Source: Phytomonospora endophytica (GTDB lineage Bacteria > Actinomycetota > Actinomycetes > Mycobacteriales > Micromonosporaceae). From it: a stretch of 64,000 bases of DNA. Made by a program: the position numbers and the translations under genes. The stretch is from the NCBI RefSeq assembly GCF_014202425.1, contig NZ_JACHGT010000016.1, positions 62,001 to 126,000 of the forward strand, written 5' to 3'. Position 1 is the first letter of the stretch. Each line of letters starts with the position of its first letter. Under the pieces are notes generated by a model. That model saw nothing but the letters and a program-made list of their open reading frames with translations, was not told where the DNA came from and searched no databases. Positions 1-6,238 of the stretch are shown in pieces.

Positions 1-757
1 TCTCCAGGTACGACCGATCGCCGAGCCCTTCCAAGTACACAACCGGAACGTCGAACTCGCCGGACGGGGGTACCACGATCGTGAACGGCCCGGACATCAT
101 CCCCGGGTGTAGACGATCAACAACCCGGATGCTGACGTTAGGCCGCGCTGCCAGGACTCGCAAGCGTGAAAGCTGCTCGTCTCGTGTGACGCTGGGCAAC
201 TGCGCCAGGTAGTGGATCGCGGCGAACCCGATCACGGTCCGGACGGTCGGCCCGCCGTCGGCACGCTCCAGGACGGTCGTCTGGCGGCCTACGCGATCGC
301 GTCGAATCTCGCGCCCGGTGTCGGGTGACGTCGCGTCCTCGGCAGCCTGCACCGCCTCCATGTAGGCCACCGTCTGGAAGAGTCCGGGCACGTACTCCGA
401 TTCGAAGACGTCGATGCGCTCCGCGTGCGCCTCCAGGTCAAGGAACAGGCGGCCTTCGCGCGGGATGCTCACGTTGCTTTCCGTGACGTCGGAGCCCTGT
501 TCGCCCAGCAGTCGCAGGCTCATCAGGTGGGAGTAGTCGTCGCCCGTGACGTGGAAGAACCGCAGTAGCTCAATGGCGTCGTTCTGTTTGACCGCCCGCG
601 TTCCGGCCTCTATGTCCCCGAGTTTCTGCGCTGAGTAGCCCTGCGCTGCGGCCACGGCTCGCCCGCTGAGTCCACGCGCGTTACGGAGGCGCTGAATAGC
701 CTGCCCGAACTGGCGTCGCGCGAGCGCCGGTTTCGGAGCGTTCCCCTGTACGACCAT
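1..757 (-). CDS. XRE-type HTH regulator with DUF5753 domain (3' end cut by window edge)
   Basis: Reading the minus strand from the ATG at 757 gives an open frame running off the window edge (about 252 codons visible). The first 75 residues form an XRE-type helix-turn-helix (FGQAIQRLRNARGLSGRAVA, then SAQKLGDIEAG). This is followed by the DUF5753 pattern: EAHAERIDVFESEYVPGLFQ near residues 105-130 and a region resembling the ligand-binding half of the Scr1-type regulators. Such proteins are common in actinomycetes and are often paired with a DUF397 protein. No DUF397 gene is adjacent here, though one lies at 31305-31493. A GAGGG Shine-Dalgarno lies just before the ATG. The role is inferred: regulator of the element or of a linked small gene. 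The last few residues are missing. Confidence 0.8.
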   Translation of the reverse strand, partial: MVVQGNAPKPALARRQFGQAIQRLRNARGLSGRAVAAAQGYSAQKLGDIEAGTRAVKQNDAIELLRFFHVTGDDYSHLMSLRLLGEQGSDVTESNVSIPREGRLFLDLEAHAERIDVFESEYVPGLFQTVAYMEAVQAAEDATSPDTGREIRRDRVGRQTTVLERADGGPTVRTVIGFAAIHYLAQLPSVTRDEQLSRLRVLAARPNVSIRVVDRLHPGMMSGPFTIVVPPSGEFDVPVVYLEGLGDRSYLE

Positions 758-764
758 CCCTCAA

Positions 765-797
765 GTGTTCCAGAAAACGCCTCCCAGAACGGAACAC
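765..797. promoter_or_regulatory. Candidate operator: inverted repeat GTGTTCC / GGAACAC
   Basis: A perfect 7 bp inverted repeat, GTGTTCC (765-771) and GGAACAC (791-797), starts 8 bases upstream of the XRE gene start. The arms are 19 bp apart, so the two centres are about two and a half helical turns apart. It could be the binding site of that regulator and lies in the divergent gap before the plus-strand gene at 1047. The rest of 798-1046 shows no gene I would support. Confidence 0.35.
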
Positions 798-1046
798 CCG
801 CCGCCGAACGTCCATTCTCGATGCTCCGAATTCGAAGCGGGGTGCCCTCCTTCCCTTGTGTGACATGGGCGTTTAGCGTCTTTGATCAGAGAGGATGTGA
901 GACCCCCCCACCATCCTTTGTAATCGCCGGACCGTTCGAGGGGCCTGCTGTCGCGAGCGGGATCTGTGGGCGGTCCGGCCGTGGGGGGATCGGGCGCGGT
1001 GACTGGTTCCGGTGCCCGGTCCCCCAGCCAAGTCGAGGGGGCGGAC

Positions 1047-1331
1047 ATGATCGAGGTGGGGCCGATGAGTCCACAGGAGAGAACGGCGCGGCGCGCGGCG
1101 ATCCTGGCACGGCCGATGAAGCACAAGGCGCGCCTGCGGCGGATCCGGTTGGTTCACCGGATCATGTTGGCGCATCACCGTATGGACGGCTTTCCGATCT
1201 GCGCGTTGGGTGGGTGCCACAAGGCGTACCCGTGCCCGACACGTGTTGAGGCGACCCGGACGCTGTACAGCCTCGGGGTGTGGCCTGACGATCCGTCCGT
1301 CGCGCTTCCCGGGCAGGAGACGGCCGCGTGA
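1047..1331 (+). CDS. Small Cys-motif protein of unknown function
   Basis: A 94-residue basic protein. The ATG at 1047 is chosen because a purine-rich GAGGGGGCGG precedes it; an upstream in-frame start at 966 lacks such a site. The C-terminal half carries ICALGGCHKAYPCP, three closely spaced cysteines, which may bind a metal. The next gene, which overlaps by four bases (GTGA), carries a similar C..GC...WPC pattern, so the two look like diverged duplicates that are translationally coupled. Small proteins of this kind are frequent beside XRE/DUF5753 genes and in actinomycete integrative elements. I do not recognise a specific family name and assign no function. Confidence 0.55.
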   Translation: MIEVGPMSPQERTARRAAILARPMKHKARLRRIRLVHRIMLAHHRMDGFPICALGGCHKAYPCPTRVEATRTLYSLGVWPDDPSVALPGQETAA

Positions 1332-1528
1332 GCGCCGTCGACCTCGCGGAGGCGTGGGCGGTGTGGGACGCACACGACCAGGTGATCACGCCGTATCGGG
1401 TGTGTCGTGAGGGATGCCGCGAGGAATGGCCGTGCACACGCCGTCGGCGCGCCGACCTGGAGCTTCGCGAGGCGGGGGTTGACCCGTTCGCGATTCGCCG
1501 TAAGGAAGCCACCCTGCCCGGGACTTGA
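1328..1528 (+). CDS. Small Cys-motif protein, paralogue of the preceding gene
   Basis: A 66-residue protein starting at a GTG that overlaps the TGA of the preceding gene, which implies translational coupling. It contains VCREGCREEWPCTRRR in the middle, matching the cysteine spacing and Trp/Tyr-Pro-Cys signature of its neighbour, and ends in a charged tail. It has no signal peptide or membrane segment. Function is unknown; the repeated cysteine pattern suggests zinc binding or a protein contact surface. The pair forms a two-gene rightward unit facing away from the XRE regulator. Confidence 0.5.
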   Translation: MSAVDLAEAWAVWDAHDQVITPYRVCREGCREEWPCTRRRRADLELREAGVDPFAIRRKEATLPGT

Positions 1529-1862
1529 CCGGGCGCACAGACTCCGCGCCGCCGGGAAGACGGTGGCGCGGTGCCGGGGCGGTCTCACGGTTTTCGTTGG
1601 CCCGAGACCGTCCAGAAGCGACCCCGCCGCCGGGCTAGTTGGTCCCGGGGGCTGGTCGCTTCTATACCCGGTCGCCGCTCTCGCTTGCCGTAGCGGGAGT
1701 GCGGCCGGAGGACCGCCCGCGTGTGGCAGCGCGCGGGCGGGCGGGGCGTTGATTTGCAGCAGCGCCCCGAGGGTCGTCGGTGGTGGGCGACGGCCCGGGG
1801 GTCGCCTTGTGAGCGCGAGGCGGCCCCCGCTTTGTGTCCGCTGTAGACGCTAAGGTGCCGAC
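1529..1862. other. Structured intergenic region with three successive inverted repeats
   Basis: There is no gene here. Three hairpin-capable repeats follow each other: CGGTCTC (1580-1586) with GAGACCG (1604-1610); AGAAGCGACC (1614-1623) with GGTCGCTTCT (1654-1663), a perfect 10 bp stem with a 30 base loop; and CCGCCCGCG (1713-1721) with CGCGGGCGG (1732-1740), a 9 bp stem with a 10 base loop. None is followed by a T run on the plus strand. They may end the upstream small-gene unit and insulate the deaminase gene, or be part of an element-specific structured site. Confidence 0.5.
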
Positions 1863-2639
1863 GTGCCCAGTCCGTTCGAGGAATTCACCGCCGGAATCCG
1901 CGCCGGGCTGTCCACGCTGGACGAGGCGCGGCAAACCGCCCGTGCCGCGCGGGAGGCGATCGCGCAGGCGAGGGCCGCGCTCGGCGACGCCGCGCAGGGA
2001 ACCGAAAGGCTCTCCGGCTCGCTCGCCGCCCTCGAACAGGCAATGTCCACGTTGGAACGCGCCGACACAGAAGCCGCCGCCGCCGATGAGGAAATGCGTT
2101 CGTACCTTGTGGACATCGGGGCCTCCGCCGGCCCGGGACCACCCCCGTCCACAGTGCCCGAGCCCGCGTCGCCGAAACCGTTGGTGAACAAGCCTTTCCC
2201 GCCGCGCCGCCCACCCGACCCGGGCAAGGTTGAGCGCGTCAAACCCCATATCGGTGACCCGAAGACCGTCGGGCACGCCTACGACGCTGACGGGCAGTCG
2301 CTCGAAGCCGTCGCCGAACAGTGGAGCGGTTACGACGGCCCCGGGCGTGGCGGCCCTGGGCTGATATACCCGCACCGGCACATGACCTCACTCACCGAGC
2401 ACGTAGAGGGCCACGTGGCGGCGTGGATGCGCACCACCAAGACGAAGTACGTCGAGCTGTACACCAACAGGCACCCCTGCGACGACGACAAGCCCAACGC
2501 GTGCGTGGCCAGGATCGCCGAGGCCCTGCCCGACGACACGTACCGGCTAGTGGTGTACTCGACGATGAGCAGGGGCGGAAGCACCAAGCGGACGATCTTC
2601 AAAGGCAACGGGAGGGGCGTCGATGGCGATCTACAGTAG
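1863..2639 (+). CDS. DddA/SCP1.201-like nucleic-acid deaminase toxin
   Basis: A 258-residue protein in three parts. Residues 1-88 are Ala/Glu/Arg-rich and predicted helical or coiled coil. Residues 90-125 are a Pro-rich linker. Residues 135-258 match the SCP1.201-like deaminase fold typified by the double-stranded-DNA cytosine deaminase DddA. The zinc and catalytic residues are visible: H180-V-E182 (in TEHVEGHVAAWMR) and P205-C206 with C214 (HPCDDDKPNAC), then a strand LVVYS and RTIFKGN as in the family. The helical N-terminus replaces the secretion or Rhs module of interbacterial DddA toxins. The GTG start at 1863 has no clear Shine-Dalgarno. The stop overlaps the start of the next gene, a presumed immunity protein. 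Substrate (dsDNA, ssDNA or RNA) cannot be told from sequence. Confidence 0.75.
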   Translation: MPSPFEEFTAGIRAGLSTLDEARQTARAAREAIAQARAALGDAAQGTERLSGSLAALEQAMSTLERADTEAAAADEEMRSYLVDIGASAGPGPPPSTVPEPASPKPLVNKPFPPRRPPDPGKVERVKPHIGDPKTVGHAYDADGQSLEAVAEQWSGYDGPGRGGPGLIYPHRHMTSLTEHVEGHVAAWMRTTKTKYVELYTNRHPCDDDKPNACVARIAEALPDDTYRLVVYSTMSRGGSTKRTIFKGNGRGVDGDLQ

Positions 2640-2919
2640 GCAGACGGAGTTCACCGAGCCGGTGGAGTGCGACGCCGCGACCTATGAACGCCTCGTTGAA
2701 GCAGAGGGCGAGTCCACCACCGAGCTAACGGCACTGGCGCGTGAGCTTGGCCTAGAGCCGCCCGATGAGCACCGGTGGTCGCTGCTCATGGAGTTCGGCG
2801 TCGATGGGACTGAACGGCTCGTGTGGCATCGCACCGAGGAAACGCCGCTGACTCCCGAAGAGATCGAAGAGGAACACCGCAAGCACCCGGACATGCCACG
2901 CGACGTCCGCGACCAGTAG
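2623..2919 (+). CDS. Probable immunity protein for the deaminase
   Basis: A 98-residue acidic protein whose ATG lies 17 bases inside the end of the deaminase gene, preceded by a GGGAGGGGCG Shine-Dalgarno within that coding sequence. It is rich in Glu/Asp (ETPLTPEEIEEEHRKHP near the end) and has a central strand-like segment HRWSLLMEFGVDGTERLVW. Acidic small proteins encoded immediately after toxins of this fold usually inhibit them, as DddI does for DddA. I do not recognise a named Imm family here, so the assignment rests on position, overlap and charge. The gene converges on the minus-strand operon ending at 3061. Confidence 0.55.
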   Translation: MAIYSRQTEFTEPVECDAATYERLVEAEGESTTELTALARELGLEPPDEHRWSLLMEFGVDGTERLVWHRTEETPLTPEEIEEEHRKHPDMPRDVRDQ

Positions 2920-3060
2920 CAACCGGTGCCATCCGGGCGGCATCCGTGAGGATCATTCGCGTTCCGGTGTGTTCTCGCGTGGGGTGGGCCCTTGCGGGGG
3001 AGAGACGGACAAGGGACGCGGGGTGTCCGGCCAGGGCTCCCAGGAAAAAACCCCGGGCCT

Positions 3061-3741
3061 TCACCAGCGCGAGGCCGACGGCGCCGCCGTTGGCGCGCTC
3101 GTGGGCAGGCGCGGCGGGTCGGTGTACCAGTCGGCGACGTACCGCGCCCACTGTGAGGGCCGCTCGCGGGCGGCGCGGCGTAGGCACTCCTCGCGGCCGG
3201 GGTCCACGAGTTCGAACACCGCGCCCGCACGGGCGTAGGCGGCCACCTGGCCGCGCCCCGGCGCGGTGTGCACGATGTAGACGGTCCCGCCCGTGGGCGG
3301 GGTGGCCAGCAGCGAGCGGACAGCAGCGGCGCGGGCCACACCGGCGAGTCGGATGGGCAGCCGGTCACGGCCGTAGCGCGTCCCGCCGAACGCTTCTACG
3401 AGGTCGTCATAGTCCACGATGGCGTCTTGCTCAGTGGCCAGGTCCCGCACGCGGGTGGTCTTCCCGCCGCAGGGCGGGCCGATGACCACGACCAGCGCGC
3501 CCGGGCGGCGCACGAGCGCGCCGGACCGGGTGTTGCAGGTCGAGCACGCCGCCCGCAAGTTGCCCGGCTCATCGCCGCCGCCGTGCGCTCGCGGCACGAT
3601 GTGGTCCACGGTGCGCGCGTACCGGCCGCACGGCGTACCGGTCGGCCCGGGGACGAGGCACGTCCACCCGTCCCGGTCGAGAATCCAGGCGCGCAGGCGG
3701 CGCCAGGCCCTTGTGGAGCCCGACGCCGCCAGCAGAGACAT
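3061..3741 (-). CDS. HNH nuclease fused to a P-loop kinase-like domain
   Basis: A 226-residue protein. Residues 12-74 form an HNH zinc finger nuclease: RAWILDRDGWTC, then C38, the D46-H47 pair (TVDHIVPRAHGG), N61 and C66/C69. Residues 80-200 begin with a Walker A loop, VVVIGPPCGGKTT (G88-T95), followed by an acidic VDYDDLVEAF and an Arg-rich lid-like helix, as in small nucleotide or polynucleotide kinases. The ATG at 3741 follows a GAGCGGG site; longer frames upstream are the overlapping neighbour. This is the last gene of the leftward operon. Function is inferred: end-processing or nicking of element DNA. The order HNH then kinase in one chain is unusual to me. Confidence 0.65.
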   Translation of the reverse strand: MSLLAASGSTRAWRRLRAWILDRDGWTCLVPGPTGTPCGRYARTVDHIVPRAHGGGDEPGNLRAACSTCNTRSGALVRRPGALVVVIGPPCGGKTTRVRDLATEQDAIVDYDDLVEAFGGTRYGRDRLPIRLAGVARAAAVRSLLATPPTGGTVYIVHTAPGRGQVAAYARAGAVFELVDPGREECLRRAARERPSQWARYVADWYTDPPRLPTSAPTAAPSASRW

Positions 3742-3749
3742 CGCCCGCT

Positions 3750-3989
3750 CTATCCGAAGAGGATCGAGCAGCCGATGAGCACGGCCATGATGGACAGCAC
3801 CGCAATCACGTATCCCGCCAGCACCAAGGCAACCAACTGCACGACAAGACCGAAGGTGGTTGTCCGGTGTGGACTCCGCGGTTCCGGTCGCTCCGCGCCG
3901 GCCACGGCTGTCCGGTCCATGATGGACAGGCCTGGGATTGTGGACGCCGCGCTGTCCCAACAGGCGTCGAAGTCGTCAGGCTGCTGCAC
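3750..3989 (-). CDS. Small membrane protein of unknown function
   Basis: A 79-residue protein. The first 45 residues are polar, and the last 33 (GLVVQLVALVLAGYVIAVLS and on to the C-terminus) form one long or two short hydrophobic helices. It overlaps the zinc-ribbon gene upstream by 14 bases and ends 8 bases before the HNH-kinase start, so it belongs to the same transcript. Small membrane proteins are common in integrative elements. I infer no specific role. Confidence 0.45.
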   Translation of the reverse strand: MQQPDDFDACWDSAASTIPGLSIMDRTAVAGAERPEPRSPHRTTTFGLVVQLVALVLAGYVIAVLSIMAVLIGCSILFG

Positions 3990-4194
3990 TGGCGCTCACC
4001 TCCTCGGCGGGGTGTCCGGTGCTGAACTTCAGCCCGCATCCGGCGCACGTCTGGTGGGTGTGCACGGCGCACCCGCACCGGCCAAGCCAGCTGTGCAGGA
4101 CGGGTGCGACGACGCACACCATGTCGAGGACGAGCGCCGTCCCGGTCTCCTTAAGGTCGCTCGATAGGCACTGTGGACAGGTCAAGTCGCTCAC
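3976..4194 (-). CDS. Small zinc-ribbon protein
   Basis: A 72-residue protein starting at a GTG (4194) preceded by GGGGGAATC, an ideal Shine-Dalgarno. This start overlaps the upstream stop by four bases. It has a CPQC pair near residues 6-9 and a CAGC pair near residues 50-53, plus C40 and C42, the pattern of a treble-clef or zinc-ribbon fold, around a central hydrophobic stretch. Its place in the tight operon supports it as a real gene. Function is unknown. Confidence 0.5.
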   Translation of the reverse strand: MSDLTCPQCLSSDLKETGTALVLDMVCVVAPVLHSWLGRCGCAVHTHQTCAGCGLKFSTGHPAEEVSASAAA

Positions 4195-4454
4195 GTTGAT
4201 TCCCCCGTACGGCGGTTGAGTTCGTGGTGCCGGGCGTCCACGTCGGACGGCGGCGGCTTCGGTGCGTCGTGCCAGCGGGAGCCCTGTGGGAGCCCGCACC
4301 GGCAGTAGGCGGTGCCCCGGTGGTCCTCCGGGACGGCCGGGTCTGGCCGGTAGGGGTGCGGGCGCAGTGGCCGCCCGCATCCCCTCGGGTGGCTGACAGC
4401 CACCCTCAGCCCGGCCAGCCACCGGTCAAGCGGCGGCGGGCAATCCGGCATCAT
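4191..4454 (-). CDS. Hypothetical small protein with CxC motif
   Basis: An 87-residue Pro- and Arg-rich protein that overlaps the end of the HNH gene by 29 bases and the next start by four. It contains YCRCGLPQGSRWH near residues 50-62, preceded by PEDHRGTA. This resembles the short zinc-binding tails of actinomycete element proteins, but I cannot name a family. Overlaps on both sides and the lack of alternative coding frames support expression as part of the operon. Confidence 0.45.
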   Translation of the reverse strand: MMPDCPPPLDRWLAGLRVAVSHPRGCGRPLRPHPYRPDPAVPEDHRGTAYCRCGLPQGSRWHDAPKPPPSDVDARHHELNRRTGEST

Positions 4455-5310
4455 CGGCGCCGTCGTCGTCCACTTCGGGCAGCCCGGCGAAGTGCTCCGG
4501 CAAGGTCCGGTTGGGGCCTCGGTGGAACGGGTTGGGACGGTCGGAAGGGCGGTCGATCTCGGGAGGTCCGACCGACGCGAACGCGTCGGCGGGTTCTTCG
4601 TCTTCCCCGTACCGTCCCGTACCGTACGAAGCCGGATAGCTCGCGTCCCCGTGGTCGGCGACCTCGGCCCCGTGGTCCGCCCGTGGTCGGCGAGCGCCGA
4701 TCTCGGCCAGGGTCAGCAACCGCATCCCGGCTTCCCCGGGTGTGCGTTGCCCCTTGCGCTGGTTGCACTCGCGGCAGGACGTGACCATGTTGGACGCTCC
4801 GGCCGCGATGCGCGGGTCTACGTGGTCGAACTGCTGCCCGGCGGCTCCCCTGGTGTCCTTGGGGTTGGTCTCCCGGGCGCAGTAGCGGCACATCCCGCCG
4901 TCCCGCTCGCGCAACTGGCGACGCAACCCCCGGTCGTCGCGCTCGGCGGCCTGCCGCGTCTTTACGGCGGCCTCAATCGCGTCGGGCTGGAAGTCGAGGA
5001 AGTCGTGCATCAGGTAGTCGAATCCTTCCGGCCACCGGTTGCGATGGACGTCCAGGCACCGGCACTTCTCGCCGCGCTTGTGCACCAGCGGTGCCTTGCC
5101 GTGCTTTGTGGACACCAGCATGTCCAGCAGCGGCGGCGTCGAGAACTCCCTGACCATGGCGACGGTCAGGAACCCGTTGGAGTGCGCCAACGACGCTTCA
5201 CCCAGCAGAGCCGACCACGACCCGAACAACGCCAGGAACTTCAACGGTGACGTGGCCAGCACCCGAAACTTCATGTTGCGCGCGGCCTCGGCCTGCTTTC
5301 TCACCCACAT
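4426..5310 (-). CDS. HNH endonuclease-domain protein
   Basis: A 294-residue protein. The ATG at 5310 is chosen because GGAAGGA lies about 12 bases upstream and it overlaps the preceding gene by only 10 bases. The N-terminal 120 residues (from MWVRKQAEAARNMKFRVLAT) look like a helical DNA-binding domain of unknown type. Residues 128-190 are an HNH module: C141/C144 (GGMCRYC), D162-H163, N174 and C179/C182 (SCRECNQRKG). The C-terminal third is acidic and probably disordered. Its position after the excisionase-type gene is where replication or recombination proteins of actinomycete elements usually lie, so a replication-related role is possible but unproven. Confidence 0.6.
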   Translation of the reverse strand: MWVRKQAEAARNMKFRVLATSPLKFLALFGSWSALLGEASLAHSNGFLTVAMVREFSTPPLLDMLVSTKHGKAPLVHKRGEKCRCLDVHRNRWPEGFDYLMHDFLDFQPDAIEAAVKTRQAAERDDRGLRRQLRERDGGMCRYCARETNPKDTRGAAGQQFDHVDPRIAAGASNMVTSCRECNQRKGQRTPGEAGMRLLTLAEIGARRPRADHGAEVADHGDASYPASYGTGRYGEDEEPADAFASVGPPEIDRPSDRPNPFHRGPNRTLPEHFAGLPEVDDDGADDAGLPAAA

Positions 5311-5732
5311 TTCACGCCCGTCCTTCCCGCACGTCCGAACCCGAACCGCCACCAGCGATGCCGGGGCGGCGTGGCCGGGACGTCGGTCCCGCGCGTCCAC
5401 ACCCGCACCGGCACGCCGCACCAGTCGGTCAGGACCTCCCGATAGGTGCTCTCCGGCCGGAACGCGCCCATGGGTGGCGAGTCCAGCAGCAGCCCCCACG
5501 CGTCGAGGTGGTCTTGGCGTACAACGTGGACGACGGCGCCGAACCTGCCGCAGACGAGCGAGGCCGGGAGCGGCGCGCCGTCGGCGACGAGCGCGGCCAG
5601 CCCGGCGAGCGCGGCGCTCCAGCGGTCGGCGGGTGAGCCCGGGGTGGTCGGGTTGGTGTCGGCGAGCGCGGCCAGGTGGTAGGCGGCCTCGCGGTAGGCG
5701 CTTCGCGTCTCGGCGCGGTAGGTGCCGGTCAC
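5301..5732 (-). CDS. Hypothetical element protein
   Basis: A 143-residue protein starting at a GTG (5732) whose last two bases overlap the TGA of the HTH gene; another GTG lies two codons upstream at 5738. The sequence is Ala-rich and helical at first (YREAAYHLAALADTN) and then strand-rich (GAVVHVVRQDHLDAWGLLLD). It ends with a basic, aromatic tail (RHRWWRFGFGRAGR). No cysteine motif, P-loop or membrane segment is seen. It is second in the leftward operon. Similar mid-size unknowns commonly follow xis in integrative elements; I assign no function. Confidence 0.5.
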   Translation of the reverse strand: MTGTYRAETRSAYREAAYHLAALADTNPTTPGSPADRWSAALAGLAALVADGAPLPASLVCGRFGAVVHVVRQDHLDAWGLLLDSPPMGAFRPESTYREVLTDWCGVPVRVWTRGTDVPATPPRHRWWRFGFGRAGRTGVKCG

Positions 5733-6040
5733 GTGCACAGGCCCGGTCGCATCGCGCGGAACCGGCGCCGGGGGCGGCGCGGCGGTGAGGGCGGGGGGTT
5801 GGGGATGACGGCGTGTTCGCGGCGGTAGTCCTTGATGGACTCCACGGAGACTTTGTAGAGCTTGCCCACGCGGTAGCCGCGTAGCTTGCCCTCCTGCAGG
5901 TACTTGCGGATCGTCGGTTCGCTCGCCGGAAGCATCTCCCCGGCTTGAGCCGTGCTCACAAACTGATCGTCCTCGATTTCGACGGGCCTCAACGGCGCTC
6001 CCCTTTGGACTTTGTAGGAACTGGTTCGTAGCCGCATCAC
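5729..6040 (-). CDS. Excisionase-like helix-turn-helix protein
   Basis: A 103-residue protein with a MerR/excisionase-type winged helix in the middle: FVSTAQAGEMLPASEPTIRK followed by YLQEGKLRGYRVGKLYKVS and a linking helix. This is the standard layout of the HTH-17 excisionase family. It sits next to the integrase, heads the leftward operon and ends in a basic Pro/Arg tail. The longest frame begins at a GTG (6040), but a TTG at 5992 has a much better Shine-Dalgarno (AGGGGAGC), so the true protein may lack the first 16 residues. Likely roles are directing excision by the integrase and controlling the operon. Confidence 0.7.
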   Translation of the reverse strand: MMRLRTSSYKVQRGAPLRPVEIEDDQFVSTAQAGEMLPASEPTIRKYLQEGKLRGYRVGKLYKVSVESIKDYRREHAVIPNPPPSPPRRPRRRFRAMRPGLCT

Positions 6041-6135
6041 AGGCCACTGACCAGCATGGATACCGATTCAACGACAGATGATCTTGAATGGATGCGGCCC
6101 GGCTTGAAGGCTTTTCGGTAATCATTCCCACTTTC

Positions 6136-6146
6136 GTAACCGTTAC
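6136..6146. promoter_or_regulatory. Palindrome GTAAC-C-GTTAC in the xis-integrase gap
   Basis: An 11 bp palindrome in an AT-richer stretch between the HTH gene and the integrase terminator. It lies about 100 bases upstream of the HTH gene start, a suitable place for an operator or an excisionase binding site. This rests only on symmetry and position. Confidence 0.3.
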
Positions 6147-6194
6147 AAACCGGAAACATTCGACCGTCCTACCTGTACTGTTCGCGCCGACGAA

Positions 6195-6224
6195 GACGCC
6201 CCACACCGGTCGGTGCGGGGCGTC
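6195..6224. terminator. Hairpin terminator after the integrase gene
   Basis: GACGCCCC (6195-6202) pairs with GGGGCGTC (6217-6224), and the inner CACC pairs with GGTG, leaving a four-base loop and one mismatch. It lies 14 bases beyond the integrase stop and probably ends integrase transcription before the divergent region of the HTH operon. Confidence 0.65.
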
Positions 6225-6238
6225 CTGTGTGGAGCTGA

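Noticed and set aside
4224..5250. Plus-strand frames opposite the HNH operon
   Set aside because: Overlapping stop-start coupling, zinc-finger residues and Shine-Dalgarno sites all support the minus-strand genes; the plus frames lack these.
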